This document shows, in pieces, positions 35,556-47,111 of a DNA stretch of 64,000 bases (its first letter is position 1; each line of letters opens with the position of its first letter). Location of the stretch: contig NC_069124.1 of the NCBI RefSeq assembly GCF_026914265.1, forward strand, positions 14,901,088-14,965,087, written 5' to 3'. The notes beneath the pieces are model-generated. The model searched no databases. It had not been told where the DNA came from and saw only the letters and a list, made by a program, of their open reading frames with translations. The position numbers and the translations under genes were made by a program. Source of the DNA: Mya arenaria (lineage: Eukaryota > Mollusca > Bivalvia > Myida > Myidae).

Positions 35556-36214
35556 GTTTACCTGTCACTAGCATACACCTCTACCCAATAACAAGGTGCC
35601 GTGTATTTTTTGCTTGACTTGGTTAGTTGATCACATCATGCTTAACTACTAATAGTCAGTTGTTCATTTGAACGCGAAAAACGAACTTCTTTTATATTTT
35701 TAAAATGCAAGACGAAATGCAAAAACACAGCTCCAGAATCTTATAAATATTCCGTCAAAAACCGACCGCAACAATCACTCGCCCATACAGTTCAATCACT
35801 CTGTATTATAATGCCATAGGCAAAGAATTTCGGCTAGAAAATCTACATATCTTCCTACCCCACTAGCCTTCGGCTCACTAAATAGATTTTCCCCGCGTTA
35901 TTGCGACGTGATGTGATAAACATTTTCAGATATTGTCGGGTCGTTCTATTTACAGGATGAGTGATCAAGAAATACTGTAAGGTTTTCGTAAAATACAAGT
36001 TATTTTTTTAATGAAATGATGGGCTATTGAATTGCGTGATTGATGCCATTATCGGGGATATAAACGCAGGTGGGTGGTTAAAATTACGCGTGGAGACTTC
36101 AGACACCTAAATCAGCACAATTGCATTTATACCCCCATAATGACATCAATCCCGCGATTCATTCCTTAATTGTGCAAGAATGTTGACTTAAAAGAAATGA
36201 AGGACATATATTTA

Positions 36215-36490
36215 ATGTGATATTGTGGATATTAAGTACGTCGGTTGATTTTTGGAGTTGGATAACTTTGAATTGCTTGCGTTAAATCCATAACGCACGA
36301 GAGCGATGCAACGACTGAAACAATCCCGAATATCAACCCAATTACACAGTATATCTATTACTGCATACATTTTGACGTATTTTAAAAGTAATAACAGTTT
36401 CTTCACAAACGCATTTCATTCGACAACAAACGTCCTAGTATATGTATGTAGATTCGCGCATGCACTCTAGCGCTACTGTGTGATATCAAA
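36215..36490. repeat. Inverted partial copy of the MIEAP flank block
   Basis: The reverse complement of about 61610-61885 and 31440-31690; shared blocks include ACTTTGAATTGCTTGCG and TAGATTCGCGCATGC. The 35560-36210 stretch before it does not match the other copies, so a rearrangement or insertion separates it from the minisatellite. Confidence 0.7.
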
Positions 36491-36781
36491 TCAGAAAAGA
36501 AGTATGTAAAACGATGTTTTTCCTTTATGTTTCCATGATTTATGTCTAAATCATGAAATATTGCAGGCAGATATTAAACAGATATTAAATGAAATCGGAA
36601 ATTTATAAAGTTGTAGATTTAAGAACATCAAAAATTTAAAAAAAACAAAACAAGTTAAAATGTTACACACTTGTGTAGTTGATGTGGCGAATTCAAACAT
36701 TTAAAACGCACATTTCCCCCTTTTTTTTAAAAACTACAACCTAAACATTAAAATTAATTTGTCATTATAACAAATGTTCAG

Positions 36782-37545
36782 GTGGCACAATTGACATCAT
36801 CGTCCACGAGGTTATTGACGAAGGTCAACTGAAGGAGCTCAACTAGTGGTGGTGCGTGGGGAGTAACCATGGCGGACAAAGCATTCGATGACGTCTTTAT
36901 TGATCTATTTGGTAAGTATTTGGTCATTGCTAATAAAAATACAGCGCTATATTGTTTATTTATCTTGATAACTTTGGATGCTAGCGCGTAAGCATGTGTT
37001 TGATACAAAGCATCATAAATGTATTATACAATACAATATACACGTGCCGTTTATTGAATGATTGAACAAAGAATGAGTGTTTGTTTCAGAGACTGTTGAT
37101 AGAATTATGCTTTATGGTTCTTTACAGGAATTAAGAGTTTCGAAGAATTCAAGGAAAATCATGTTGACGATTGAGTAGACCTACAGAGGGAATTTGAATT
37201 AACGAAAAGAAGAATTTCAGTGAGAGAGTGGGAAAAGCAACGCTCAAACTCCCTGTGACCCTGTGTGAGGCATATACAAAGATGACGAAAATAGTCCACA
37301 TGATCCTATCAAAGACAATAAAGAATTTGCAGGGAAAATTCGCTTAACAGCTGGTAAATTGAGGATTGACTGTGATGTTATGCGAAGCTGGTTGAATGAT
37401 TTTTTTGTGATAAGACAATTTGGTCGGTGGCTTTTCCGAATCTTTGATGCTTCAAGAAAAAATGAAAGCTGCCTTTGGCCCGAAGATGCTCGATTGGCTG
37501 TGCTGAAAGGTGCCGTTATGTTTGGACAAGATGCTTCGAGGAAAT
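36782..37545 (+). pseudogene. HSPA12 pseudogene, copy 2 (exons 5 and part of 6)
   Basis: Plus-strand duplicate of HSPA12 copy 1. The exon 5 equivalent (36782-36911) encodes GGTIDIIVHEVIDEGQLKEL, then has an in-frame TAG, and is 130 nt instead of 135. An intron with GTAAGT and TTTACAG follows; its sequence also matches intron 5 of copy 1, so this arose by DNA duplication and not by retroposition. The exon 6 equivalent starts at 37128, has several frame changes, retains RIDCDVMRSW and RLAVLKGAVMFG, and stops aligning near 37545. There are no exons 1-4 and no C-terminal part. Confidence 0.88.
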
Positions 37546-37614
37546 CGCTGCCAAATACAGTAAAACTGCGATCGCTCGAGGACGCCGGGGTCCGAGCTGA
37601 AACCTCGAGGGAAC

Positions 37615-38050
37615 CGATGTTTCGAACGACCCGATTGTCAATTTTCCAGTTTGTTATCTACGATGTTTTCGGAGAAATTCGGCAATTGATTAATTTGAAT
37701 GGTGTCGTAGTCCCCTCTTTTGTACACGAATACCTTCCGTGCTGGCTTCTTCACCTTCATCGGAGTAAGTCTAGATTCGACAGAAAAAGCTTCGTGATCT
37801 GCGCTTCCAAGTAAAACTTCGCATCGGTTGATGAGTGTTTTGTTGTTGGTAGAGAAGACGTTTAGGTAGTTTGTGGGGTATTCTGTGATTTTGGTTAGCT
37901 AGTCTACCATTTTGTCAAGGTTGGCATCTTTTGTGATGTTTTGTGCTGCCATTGCTTTGCGTATGTGGCTTGAGGCTGTAGACACTCATTTACCCAGTCA
38001 ATGTCTGCAAGGTTAATGGCGCCGCCTAACCACATGTGTGCTCCTCTTGG
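37615..38050 (-). mobile_element. LINE endonuclease-domain fragment
   Basis: The minus strand encodes MWLGGAINLADIDWVNE, matching the GGDFN..IDW motif of the AP-type endonuclease of non-LTR retrotransposons, with Asp changed to Ala. Further on it encodes LLGSADHEAFSVESRL, matching the terminal SDH motif, then KPARKVFVYKRGDYDTI. At least one frame change lies between these. It adjoins the broken end of the HSPA12 pseudogene. Confidence 0.75.
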
Positions 38051-38278
38051 TATCCGGGAGGGGTAGCTCGAAATGAATATAAAGCTACTACCGGCAAATA
38101 TTTGACAAAGGCCGGTTTAGACATTGTAAAAATGAAGTGTCAAGGCTGCATTCGCGCATCCTACATGTCAGGAATGTTCCGTGGTGGTCAAGCTCGAAGT
38201 TGGGAGATAAATCCCGACGCAGTGGTGACCCACTGCTAATAATCGGAACACTTCGGCGAGTATCCATCATAATTGATC

Positions 38279-38365
38279 TCGAAGATTGCCGGATATGGCC
38301 GAGTTGTTACGATTGTCTATTTCGAAGCTTGCCGGAGATGGCCGAGTTGTTACGATTGCCACTGC
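38279..38365. repeat. Two-copy 43-bp tandem duplication
   Basis: TCGAAGATTGCCGGATATGG starts at 38279 and TCGAAGCTTGCCGGAGATGG at 38322. Both continue with CCGAGTTGTTACGATTG. Confidence 0.8.
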
Positions 38366-38399
38366 AAAGTTTGCTTCCTAAACCTGGCTATTAATCATG

Positions 38400-39060
38400 C
38401 ATACGAGGAGCCATTTGCAAGAAACATGATGAACGCAGTTCAAGAAGTAGTGTTTCCGTTTAACTACTCGGAAAAAACGGCTGTTTCGTTTTTCAGGAAA
38501 CTCTCGCGAATGATGAAGTAAGTAGGGAACAAATGGAAAAACAGACTAAATAACAATCGCTTTGTGAAACACAATGGGCAGCAACGGCTGACGCACTTAA
38601 AGCTTTCAAGTGTTCGTTTACGACAATCGTTGATACCTTAGATGACCCAAACCTTCACTATGGTAATGCCAACGCCGGGGCATGTTGAGCTGCGATCACT
38701 CAGTTCGGCTTCCCCATTCATTTCGTGGCTATCGAACATGTGCTGTCAGGGTTGGTGTCGTTATCCGAAATATTAGAGAACAAACCATGTGATCTGGTTG
38801 AAGCCGTTAAAGAAGCGCGATCGTTTACCTGACAGGAACGACTCAGCAGTATAGGATGCATTGTATAACAAATCCGTCGAGGTGGTTCATATAGTTACCG
38901 CTAAACCATCACGGCAATCATGGTCAGCAGCATCGACATAATTTTTGTATTGAAGATTGGCGAAAGATTCAATGCAAAGAATATGATTCCAAGTGAATCG
39001 GTCATCTGAATTATGTCATAGTGCAGTCAAAATATGTCACGTTTTAGCGTGATTTATCGG
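38400..39060 (+). mobile_element. hAT-type transposase relic (DUF4371/52-kDa repressor-like)
   Basis: The plus strand encodes ADALKAFKCSFTTIVDTL, AAITQFGFPIHFVAIEHVL, then SGLVSLSEILENKPCDLVEA. These resemble the region after DUF4371 in hAT-like proteins related to the 52-kDa repressor of the PKR inhibitor (typically ...FEFVFLLHLWHKIL...LSKQLQ...D...A). In-frame stops near 38688 and after EARSFT show that it is dead. The part before 38560 (NMMNAVQEVVFPFNYSEK) may belong to the same copy. Confidence 0.6.
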
Positions 39061-39960
39061 CGGAAAACCTGGAAGAGTCCCAGTTTGAAGTGGGTCGTTG
39101 GAGAAATAGTGATAGCGATGGCGCTGTGTATGGCACTTTAGGTGATACATTAATTCAAATAAACACATATTTATACCAAAGCGTAACAACATGCTTACTA
39201 GAAAAACATAGTCTATGTATATTGCATTGTAATTGTAATCCCGATTAGGGCCAAGCTACGCACCAGATTGTTGTTCCATATAAAATGCGTATCAGGTGTC
39301 AGTAATTTTATAAGCGTTATCATAATGTCAATTGTAGTATGTACTGTCCAAAGTCAATGTTACATATGTACAGGGAATTCGAACTTGTATGGATAGAAGG
39401 AAAACAAACACCGGTTAGAAGGAAAAACGGGCATTAATTAAAATGCCATAAATGTTAATTAGCTACTAAGAAGGTATTTTATATTATTTTTCGAAAAAAA
39501 AACATATCTGGTAGGACAAAACCGCCAAAAGAAACCGCCGCCCAAAGAGACGAGACTGAGTGAAAGCAGTAAGAAAAGATGAATTGGTAAGAAAACATAA
39601 AAAAAAACAAAATAAAAAATTCAGATGCAGCCTTAAACTGTCAACCACAGAAACTAGTAATGAAAAGAGGCATAAAGAAGCCTGCAGCCTTTGACTGGCA
39701 GGATTGTAAAAAAAAATGTAAAATGCATATAAACACCTGTGGACAAGAAGGGTGTGTGCACAAATATATACAAAGCAGGAATAAAGTACATGGTAAATTG
39801 GGTAATTTGCCGCGGCCTTAAGCCGTCGGCCACAAATGCGATCAATACAAAAAACTTGTAAGTGGCATTTTATTTAAAATATTCTTCTTTTCTTGTGCGT
39901 TGTTTTATGACTTTAGATAAATTTCTCAGTTGTTATGCGCATTAACTGTTCCCGTTATCT
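39061..39960. other. Gene-free stretch
   Basis: AT-rich with several A-runs (around 39495, 39600 and 39710). The frame at 39654-39845 shows no motif. No supported feature. Confidence 0.4.
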
Positions 39961-39964
39961 ACTT

Positions 39965-40460
39965 CAGCGGGTTTACGAATCAAGGAGGAAGTTTATTGTT
40001 GACAAGGAAGTTTTTTATCACGAAGCGGTGTTTTTGACAGTTTTGATTGTAGTTTCGTTAAAACTAATTGCAATGCCGACTGTATCAAATTAGGTAAGTT
40101 TTCAAGTTGTTTTAGTTTGAAATTATTTAATACCCGTAGCCGATATATCATTTGTTGTACATTTTAATGAAAACTTAGTAGACATGTGGTTTTTTTGTTG
40201 CTAGGTGAATCTTGGCATTTTGCCATTTCGCCACGAAACATATGCGTGTCATTCGTTCGATTATGTTGTGCGTTTGTATTTGAAATTCTAACGAAGTATT
40301 AAACGCCATTTTAGCGAACGAAACGACAGTAGATGTGAAAATCCTTAAAAACTTCAGACAACGAGTAAGATATATTATTAGTTACTTGCCTACCACTGTT
40401 CATTTATTAAGTCTTGAAAAAGAAGAAAATGCAAATATTTGTTGATTAATTATAGAATAA
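39965..40460. repeat. Duplicated non-coding block, direct copy of 59015-59480
   Basis: Both copies contain ATCAAATTAGGTAAGTTTTC then AAGTTGTTTTAGTTT and CGTAGCCGATATATCAT, in the same orientation, about 19 kb apart. No coding potential was seen. Confidence 0.75.
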
Positions 40461-40659
40461 TTAAATTGAACAATACTATTTTCATCTTCAAATAATATCT
40501 AATTCATAACGATTTGTTTTAACTTCATTTGGCAAAGAAGCGAGTAAAAAAAATGCGTGTATATTTGGTAAAAAGAGAACAGCTTGTTATACCCTTTTTT
40601 GTTTTCTATGTAATCTTTGTAATTTAAGGTAGTATTTTAATATATATTTCTTCTATCGT

Positions 40660-41050
40660 TGATTAAATGGAAAAAGGTATTTTGTTGATTAAATGGAAAA
40701 AGGTATTTTGTTCATTGTCATCTACTGTTGAGATACTTTAAGGATTTACCGGTCTACTTCATTTAAGAGACTATTTTCTATTAAGGGTACATTATTGACC
40801 GGTCTGCTGCTGTTTTTATGCTATATACGAGTGTATTCTGTGTATTGTTGACCTGTCTACTACTATTTAGACACATGTACTTCTGCTTAGATACTATATA
40901 GAGTGTTTTGTTGACCGCTCTACTGCTGTTAAGATATTATATGGAGTCTTATGTTGACCAAAGTTTTGCTGCCTAGATACTATATAGAGACTTTTGTTGT
41001 CCAATCTACTGCTACCTAGATACTATAATATTATATGTTATATGGTTTGT
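40660..41050. repeat. Degenerate tandem repeat, about 60 bp period
   Basis: Phrases like TTGTTGACCGGTCTACTACT and GATACTATATAGAGTGTTTT recur about six times with many changes. A near-exact 27-bp doubling (TGATTAAATGGAAAAAGGTA and onward) lies at 40660-40710. Confidence 0.6.
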
Positions 41051-44000
41051 TAATGGTCTATTTCCTTTATCCTTTCCCCTACCATAGCCGCCTGGTGCAG
41101 ACCCTAAATTTGGGTGTCTCCATAACCTCTATCATACACCGGCAAACTACCGCAGCAGTGTAAATCGTTCTCAAATATTCGGCTTCTGATTACCGCTATC
41201 GTACAGCGTGGGAATACCGCTTATTTTTGTAATCTTGTACATGTTTTGCTAAAAGCAGAGCTTTAAATCTCCCGATTAAAATGCGTAAGCAATTTGGTAA
41301 AATGTTTTTCAATTATCGAAACAGTACAAATTTCTTACAAACTCAAAGAAATTAATTACAAACATTATATACTACATAAAACTATATAATATAACACCCT
41401 TATTAATCAAGTTTGCATTTCACGAATTAGTGGCATACCTAATTAGGTAATATGTTCAGGTAAAAATGTACATTTTTCCTTTTACTTAAACCTTTTTATA
41501 CACATATTAATACAATAAAATGCATTTTATTGGTTTTCTTATTTAACGGCAATTAAACTATTCACTTATAAAAAGAATATGCCATATCGGCATAACTACG
41601 CTCTGGTTGACTTTGGGAAAATACAAAACTCTCATTAATACACTACGGATATGATAAATATTGAACAAATGTAGCAATAACCGTGTGTTGTAGTAATTTA
41701 ATTGGAGACCATCATAAGTAGGTAAACGCACATACAAAACAGCGCAATGGTAATCCTGTGATATATAGATCATGGTAATTTTCATCTTCGGTACTGGCTA
41801 CTTTTTAATGTTTATAAAACTACTATAGGCGAGTTTTGTAGATAGGAATTGCTTCTTTTAACAATTTGTTAAGTACATAAAGGATAAGATTATTCATTAA
41901 TACACTCTGGTAGTTCTAGTACACACTTTTCATGTATATGTTTTTCAAAATTGCCGGAGACGTTTAATGTTATTACCAGTCTTGAAATTTTACCACGTGT
42001 GCCTGCATAGATACACTATGGCAGTTTGAACTTTTGTAGCAACTCGATATTAATGTCTGTTGTTTTCCTCATAGATACGCTACGGCTAGTATTTGATATT
42101 TCTAAAACAGCAATTGCATACTACAGTAGTAGAAAAAGGTTTTCCAAAATATTTCAAAAGTACAATGCTTCAGATGATGTTTGTAAGGCAACGTTGCGAA
42201 ATGTTATTGTTTTATTTTAATCAATTTATGCATGTGTGAGCTTGAAACTTATGATTTAAGAAGTGGTGTAAATATGTATGTGTCTCTCGTTCATTGTTGG
42301 TTGGGTCCTTGACTTGTACCCCTAAATAGGGCTTATTTTTTAATGATTAACAGCTTGTCCGTGTAGTTTTCATTATATTTTGTTATTTACACAATGCATA
42401 GAGCCATTACAACTCAACTCAACTCAACTCAACATCTTTATTTCCCCCATGGCTGGAGATATTCATGATATATACAAACATTGATAGACATAGAAGGTAT
42501 ATAATATATGTATAATAATAGTACAGTTCAAAATTATTGCATATTGGTGTCAAAATGTTTATTTATACAAACATTGCAGGATATAGCTTCATATCTAGGT
42601 ATAAACAAAAATCTTATATTCTACATGCAGATAAGATTAGTCTATTTGACTTCAATGATAGTATGGTTGTATGTGATTCGCCGCTTAAATCAGAAAGGAA
42701 TGAAGATAACAATTCTCTATCATGATATTTTACACACTATTTCCTATATAAATGTATACTTATAGGACTTAAATCCAAAAACGGATTGACAATTCATTCA
42801 TACATCAAGGTTATAAATGTATAGATCAGTGATTGAATTTCATTAATTTATTTACATCATAGGAACTTGGGGAATACATAGGGATAAAATCAAACATGGC
42901 GATAATCAATAATGATAATAATATTCTTTATATCAACAAAGAACACATGTACATAATTATATAAAGAAAAACATAGACCAAAACATTATCTAAGTATTTG
43001 ACTGTAACTATTATATTGCAAAAAATATCGCAAGATATGTCACGGGAAACAACACCAGTATAATCACAACATGTGATTAACGAGACGGCAACAGAGTCTA
43101 GTGGAGTTTCTGGTGCAACGCAATATTCTGTAAAAAGAAATCACATATTGATGAATATTTGTTATAAAGACACGTTGTTAGCGACAACTGTATTACTTCA
43201 TCAATACTATATTGAAAACTTATTTTAATACCTGATTGGTCTAAACGACGCTTTCTTGTACTAGACTCTGAATTCAAGATGTGCCATTAAACAGTAGAAA
43301 TAATTTAATGTATGCATTTTCATGAGCTTAAGAGGCCGTTCATTGTTTCAATTTAAGGGTCGTTTCAAAATGCAATAATATAAAAAAATACATTATTGAA
43401 AATGTTTTACATACTTTCGTCCTGTGATGTTTTCTTTTCAGTTCTCTACAACTGTTTTAAGTCAACCCTACTTCTATCTTTCGACTTAAGTACACCTGGT
43501 AATTCCTGAGATACCCAATGACACACGAACATTTTAAATCCTTTTTGTGGGCTTGTACGGAGCACCAACAATTCTAGAATGGTGTCCAAGACATTCGATC
43601 ATTGCTTCATTAACATATATGTATTGATGCATGTTGTTTTAAGTAAGAGTGGTCACTGTGGTTCCAATGTAACCTTGATAGCGACCTTGTGATATTTGTC
43701 TGGTAGATTTATTTTTTATTGCAGTGGTTTTCATGGCAACTGTGACAGCTAGCTATTTGGTAATGGATGTTCTGTTGATATATTTGCAGTCACTATGATG
43801 TCAGTAATAACTTAATATTTCAACAGTTAAAGGGAGCGTAACTAGCGTTAAATGACCTTCAAAGGCAACGTAGTTGATTACGTATTATGTTTGTACAGGA
43901 AATACCGCTGCGTAGTTTTGCATACTTCTAGATACAAGAAAGCTACTAAAGTGTACTTAAGTGACTGATTTTAGTTGAATTCAATCATGAAATGTCTACC

Positions 44001-45429
44001 TTATCGAAATTAACACACAGTCTGTAAAATAAATCTCACAGTAATACCACTGCGCAGTTTTGCTCATTTCTTAAATTTAACAGTGATACCACAGCGTATT
44101 CTTGATACAAGAGGAAAAGCATTAGCATGCTGTTTTATTAAAGCAAATTTACAAAAGCCAGAGCCGAATAATGTTGAATGACGAATTTTAAAGAATTACC
44201 GTTGCTTATTTTGGCATGGTTATTATATTTGAAAGAAATTCCGTAGTGTAGTAACTGTTTCTAAGACAAAGTACCAAAGCGTTCTAATGCTGTTTTTTAA
44301 AATTCAAAATCATTCTTTTTTAATGAAAAACTTACTACAAATTCGTGAAAAATGTGCATTTTGCGGCTGTGGAACTGGACGTATTTACTATTTCAGTACG
44401 TTTCAGTCGTCTACAGTATTCCTACAGTAAAACAGTAGCGGTAACCAGCATCCTTGAAATATTGGTCTGCATTAGGCGGTTACGGTAGCGCGTCAATGTA
44501 CGGTAGCGGTATTCGAAAGGTTCTGTGGGTTAGTAGTTGTCTTACGTTCCCGTGTGTGGTCTTTCGTACCCTTTTATTGTTTTGTAGTGACCATCCGTTC
44601 GTTTGTTAGCTGTCTTCCGTTCCATTTCTGTGATTTGTCATAGTCACGGGTCCATCAGAGGAAAAAATGACAAGCGATGGCATCGAAAAGTAATACTTTG
44701 CATGCATACTATATGTTCACTTTGATATGTTAGTCATCTGAAACTGCCCAATGCTACCCGGTATATTGCCCCATATGTTAAGAATTGGGGAAAAGGTAAA
44801 CTGAATGCATTTTTCTAACGTCACTATTGAAAAGAAGATAATGTCTTTGTCAGTTTGGGATGTAAAATGGCCGAACTAGTTTCAAAATGGAGCGTAAGTA
44901 TTAGTCTTTTTTGACACTTACTTTATTTAAATAAACAAGTGTGTATACTGATGAATATTAATGAGAACGTCCGTAAAATGGCGATAAGTTGTTAAAATAT
45001 TTTTATTGATGGCTGATAGTTTTGCGATATCTACGTCATTTATGGTTATTTAAAGAACCACATGGATATACTTAAAGGTGAAACATTTAGCTATCAGTAT
45101 AGATATATAATATTTTTTCATATTATTTTTTACGTGTATAATGTAAAATTGGGCAGGGTAAACTGACACTGAAATCTGAAAGAATCTAAATGCTGTTAAT
45201 ATAAAAACATATTCATCTCTTACATATTGTTTTATGCGTTTTTGTTTAATTTCATGAATGTTTTTACACATCGATTTCAGTAAAGCGGGTCAAAGGTCAT
45301 ATAAGTGCAAAAATAAGTATCCTCCATTGCAAAAGCGAATTTGACGCCATCGCAACCACATGATGTAGTACATTTCAATAATGCCTTGTAGCATTAACAG
45401 CGGATTGATTTACACTAGGTTTTACATCC
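41051..45429. other. Long gene-free stretch with degenerate repeats
   Basis: No supported gene over 4.3 kb. It includes an ACTCA pentamer run at about 42408-42432 next to CTTTATTTCCCCCATGGC, which on the minus strand resembles a LINE/SINE 3' tail. At 43900-44510 a theme like AATACCGCTGCGTAGTTTTG recurs about every 120-130 bp. Short frames at 41558-41785, 42026-42220, 42508-42765 and 45050-45271 have no motifs. Confidence 0.5.
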
Positions 45430-46970
45430 ACAACGTGTTAGTTAACTGCAGGCAGCATGTGAAGATGGTAACCGCTTCCAGGCAACTTCTAGTCCATCAG
45501 TACCATATTGCCATACGTTTGTATCTACAGGCCTGACTGTCCATATTCGCTGCATCAGCTCTGATCCATATGTCTGCTTGATTATTTGTTCTTGCAATGT
45601 GTAGTTTAATTGCATCAGTTGTTGGCGGGAGCATTTCAAGCGTTTTCTTAGCCTTATTAAGTAGTGAATAATTTGCATCAGCAATGAAGTCCATATGAAT
45701 CTCATACAGCAAGCATACAATCTTTTCTCACTTGTCTGACTGAAGGTTTCTTCCAACATCCGAAAGAAGGTCAGGGCATGTTACATACATCTCCCAACAT
45801 GTCTTCAAACTAATACTACTTAAGGTGGAGGTTGTGGGACATTCTGTCAAAGCATGAAACCCGAAACTGTTAAGGTGCACCGTTCTGGGTATTATCTGAG
45901 CGATTAAATGCACAGGGTTAAGATTGATTTTCTTGGATGTCCCAGCCATCTTCCATAATTCTATGTGTAAATGGCCAAGATGGTATATAAGTAGGAGCAG
46001 TACATCAGTATCTTGACATTTGATTACCCTTTCTGTAATAACTTGCTCTTACAGCATCAAATGCATGTAGAATGATCCTCATATCTGCCTATTCGTGGTT
46101 TGATGATAGATGGGGCACCTCACGACTGTTGGAAGAAGTTTGTAGTACATTTTGGTAATCTCCTCATGTGAAAAGCTCTTGATCTCTCGTAAGCGTTTCT
46201 ATCCTTGTTTGAAAACTTTCGGAAAGGAATCTAACGATGTCAGCTTTGTTCTCACTCAATTATAAGACGTTATTCCATGATTGTGGCAGATGTACATCTG
46301 GACCGATAATCATTCTACGAATTAGTCGTCGTTTGCCGAATCGCTTGCATCTTGCACTGGCTTTTATTAATGCTTTTCCTGTGTATCTATCGAATGCTAC
46401 ATCGATTATTCGTGTAGATGTGTTAAAATAGTTCAATACACACTTGACAAACACGTCTGCATACTCTCCAAATGTAACGCAAATGTAACACAGCCGTCTT
46501 GTTTACCTAATTCTTGAATCAATGCATGACCATCAATCACTATAGCCGTTATGAAAGTAGTCACTGGAAGCACTTCCTGGACACGAACTGCAGTATCAGT
46601 AGTTAGAATTGCAAATAGATGAGATTTGGCTGTTGGTTCATAATTTCGCCAACTTTTGCAGGTGACAGTGGTACTGGAGATAGTTCATGTCTTTAAACAG
46701 ATGCTATTTCGATAGCTCTCTCAGCATTCGCAGTGTTGAAGAGTCGTTGCTTCAATTTTCTGTCAGCTTTTATTAACTGTGTGGTTTGCTTAGTTTTACT
46801 GGCACTTGGTACAGCGTGGCGAATGTTTTCAATTCAAACTTTTTTGATGGGGTCAAAGAAATTTAATTTTTCAACAGTAGTATCATCAATATTTTGTAGT
46901 ACACGTGCTGTACGTACCATGAGCTCTTGCTCCTACAATATCATTTGTTTATTTCTTCCCATTATAATAA
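45430..46970 (-). pseudogene. Relic of an uncharacterised, repeated invertebrate gene family
   Basis: Minus-strand remnants in order: QELMVRTARVLQNIDDTTVE near 46920, VLNYFNTSTRIIDVAFDRYT and GKRRLIRRMIIGPDVHLP near 46440-46290, GFHALTECPTTSTLS near 45860, and LPPTTDAIKLHIARTNNQAD near 45600, ending DGLEVAWKRLPSSHAAC near 45450. I recognise this order (IDVAFDRYTGK ... FHALTGCDTTS ... LPPT..A...H..R) from a large family in corals and molluscs of unknown function, often many copies per genome and sometimes with a C-terminal Cys-rich tail. The frame is broken in several places and no introns are evident, so it was probably spread by a mobile element or retroposition. A more diverged relative is at 23.7-25 kb. 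Confidence 0.65.
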
Positions 46971-47111
46971 AAAAATAAAAGTGTCCTACGCCATGACAAC
47001 GTTGACTACGTGTAAAACACACACTTTTCCCCCAAAACTCATTTACGTCGGTTTATTAAATAACATAATTATTGTTCAAATATATATATTTGTATGAATG
47101 TACATTTAGAA

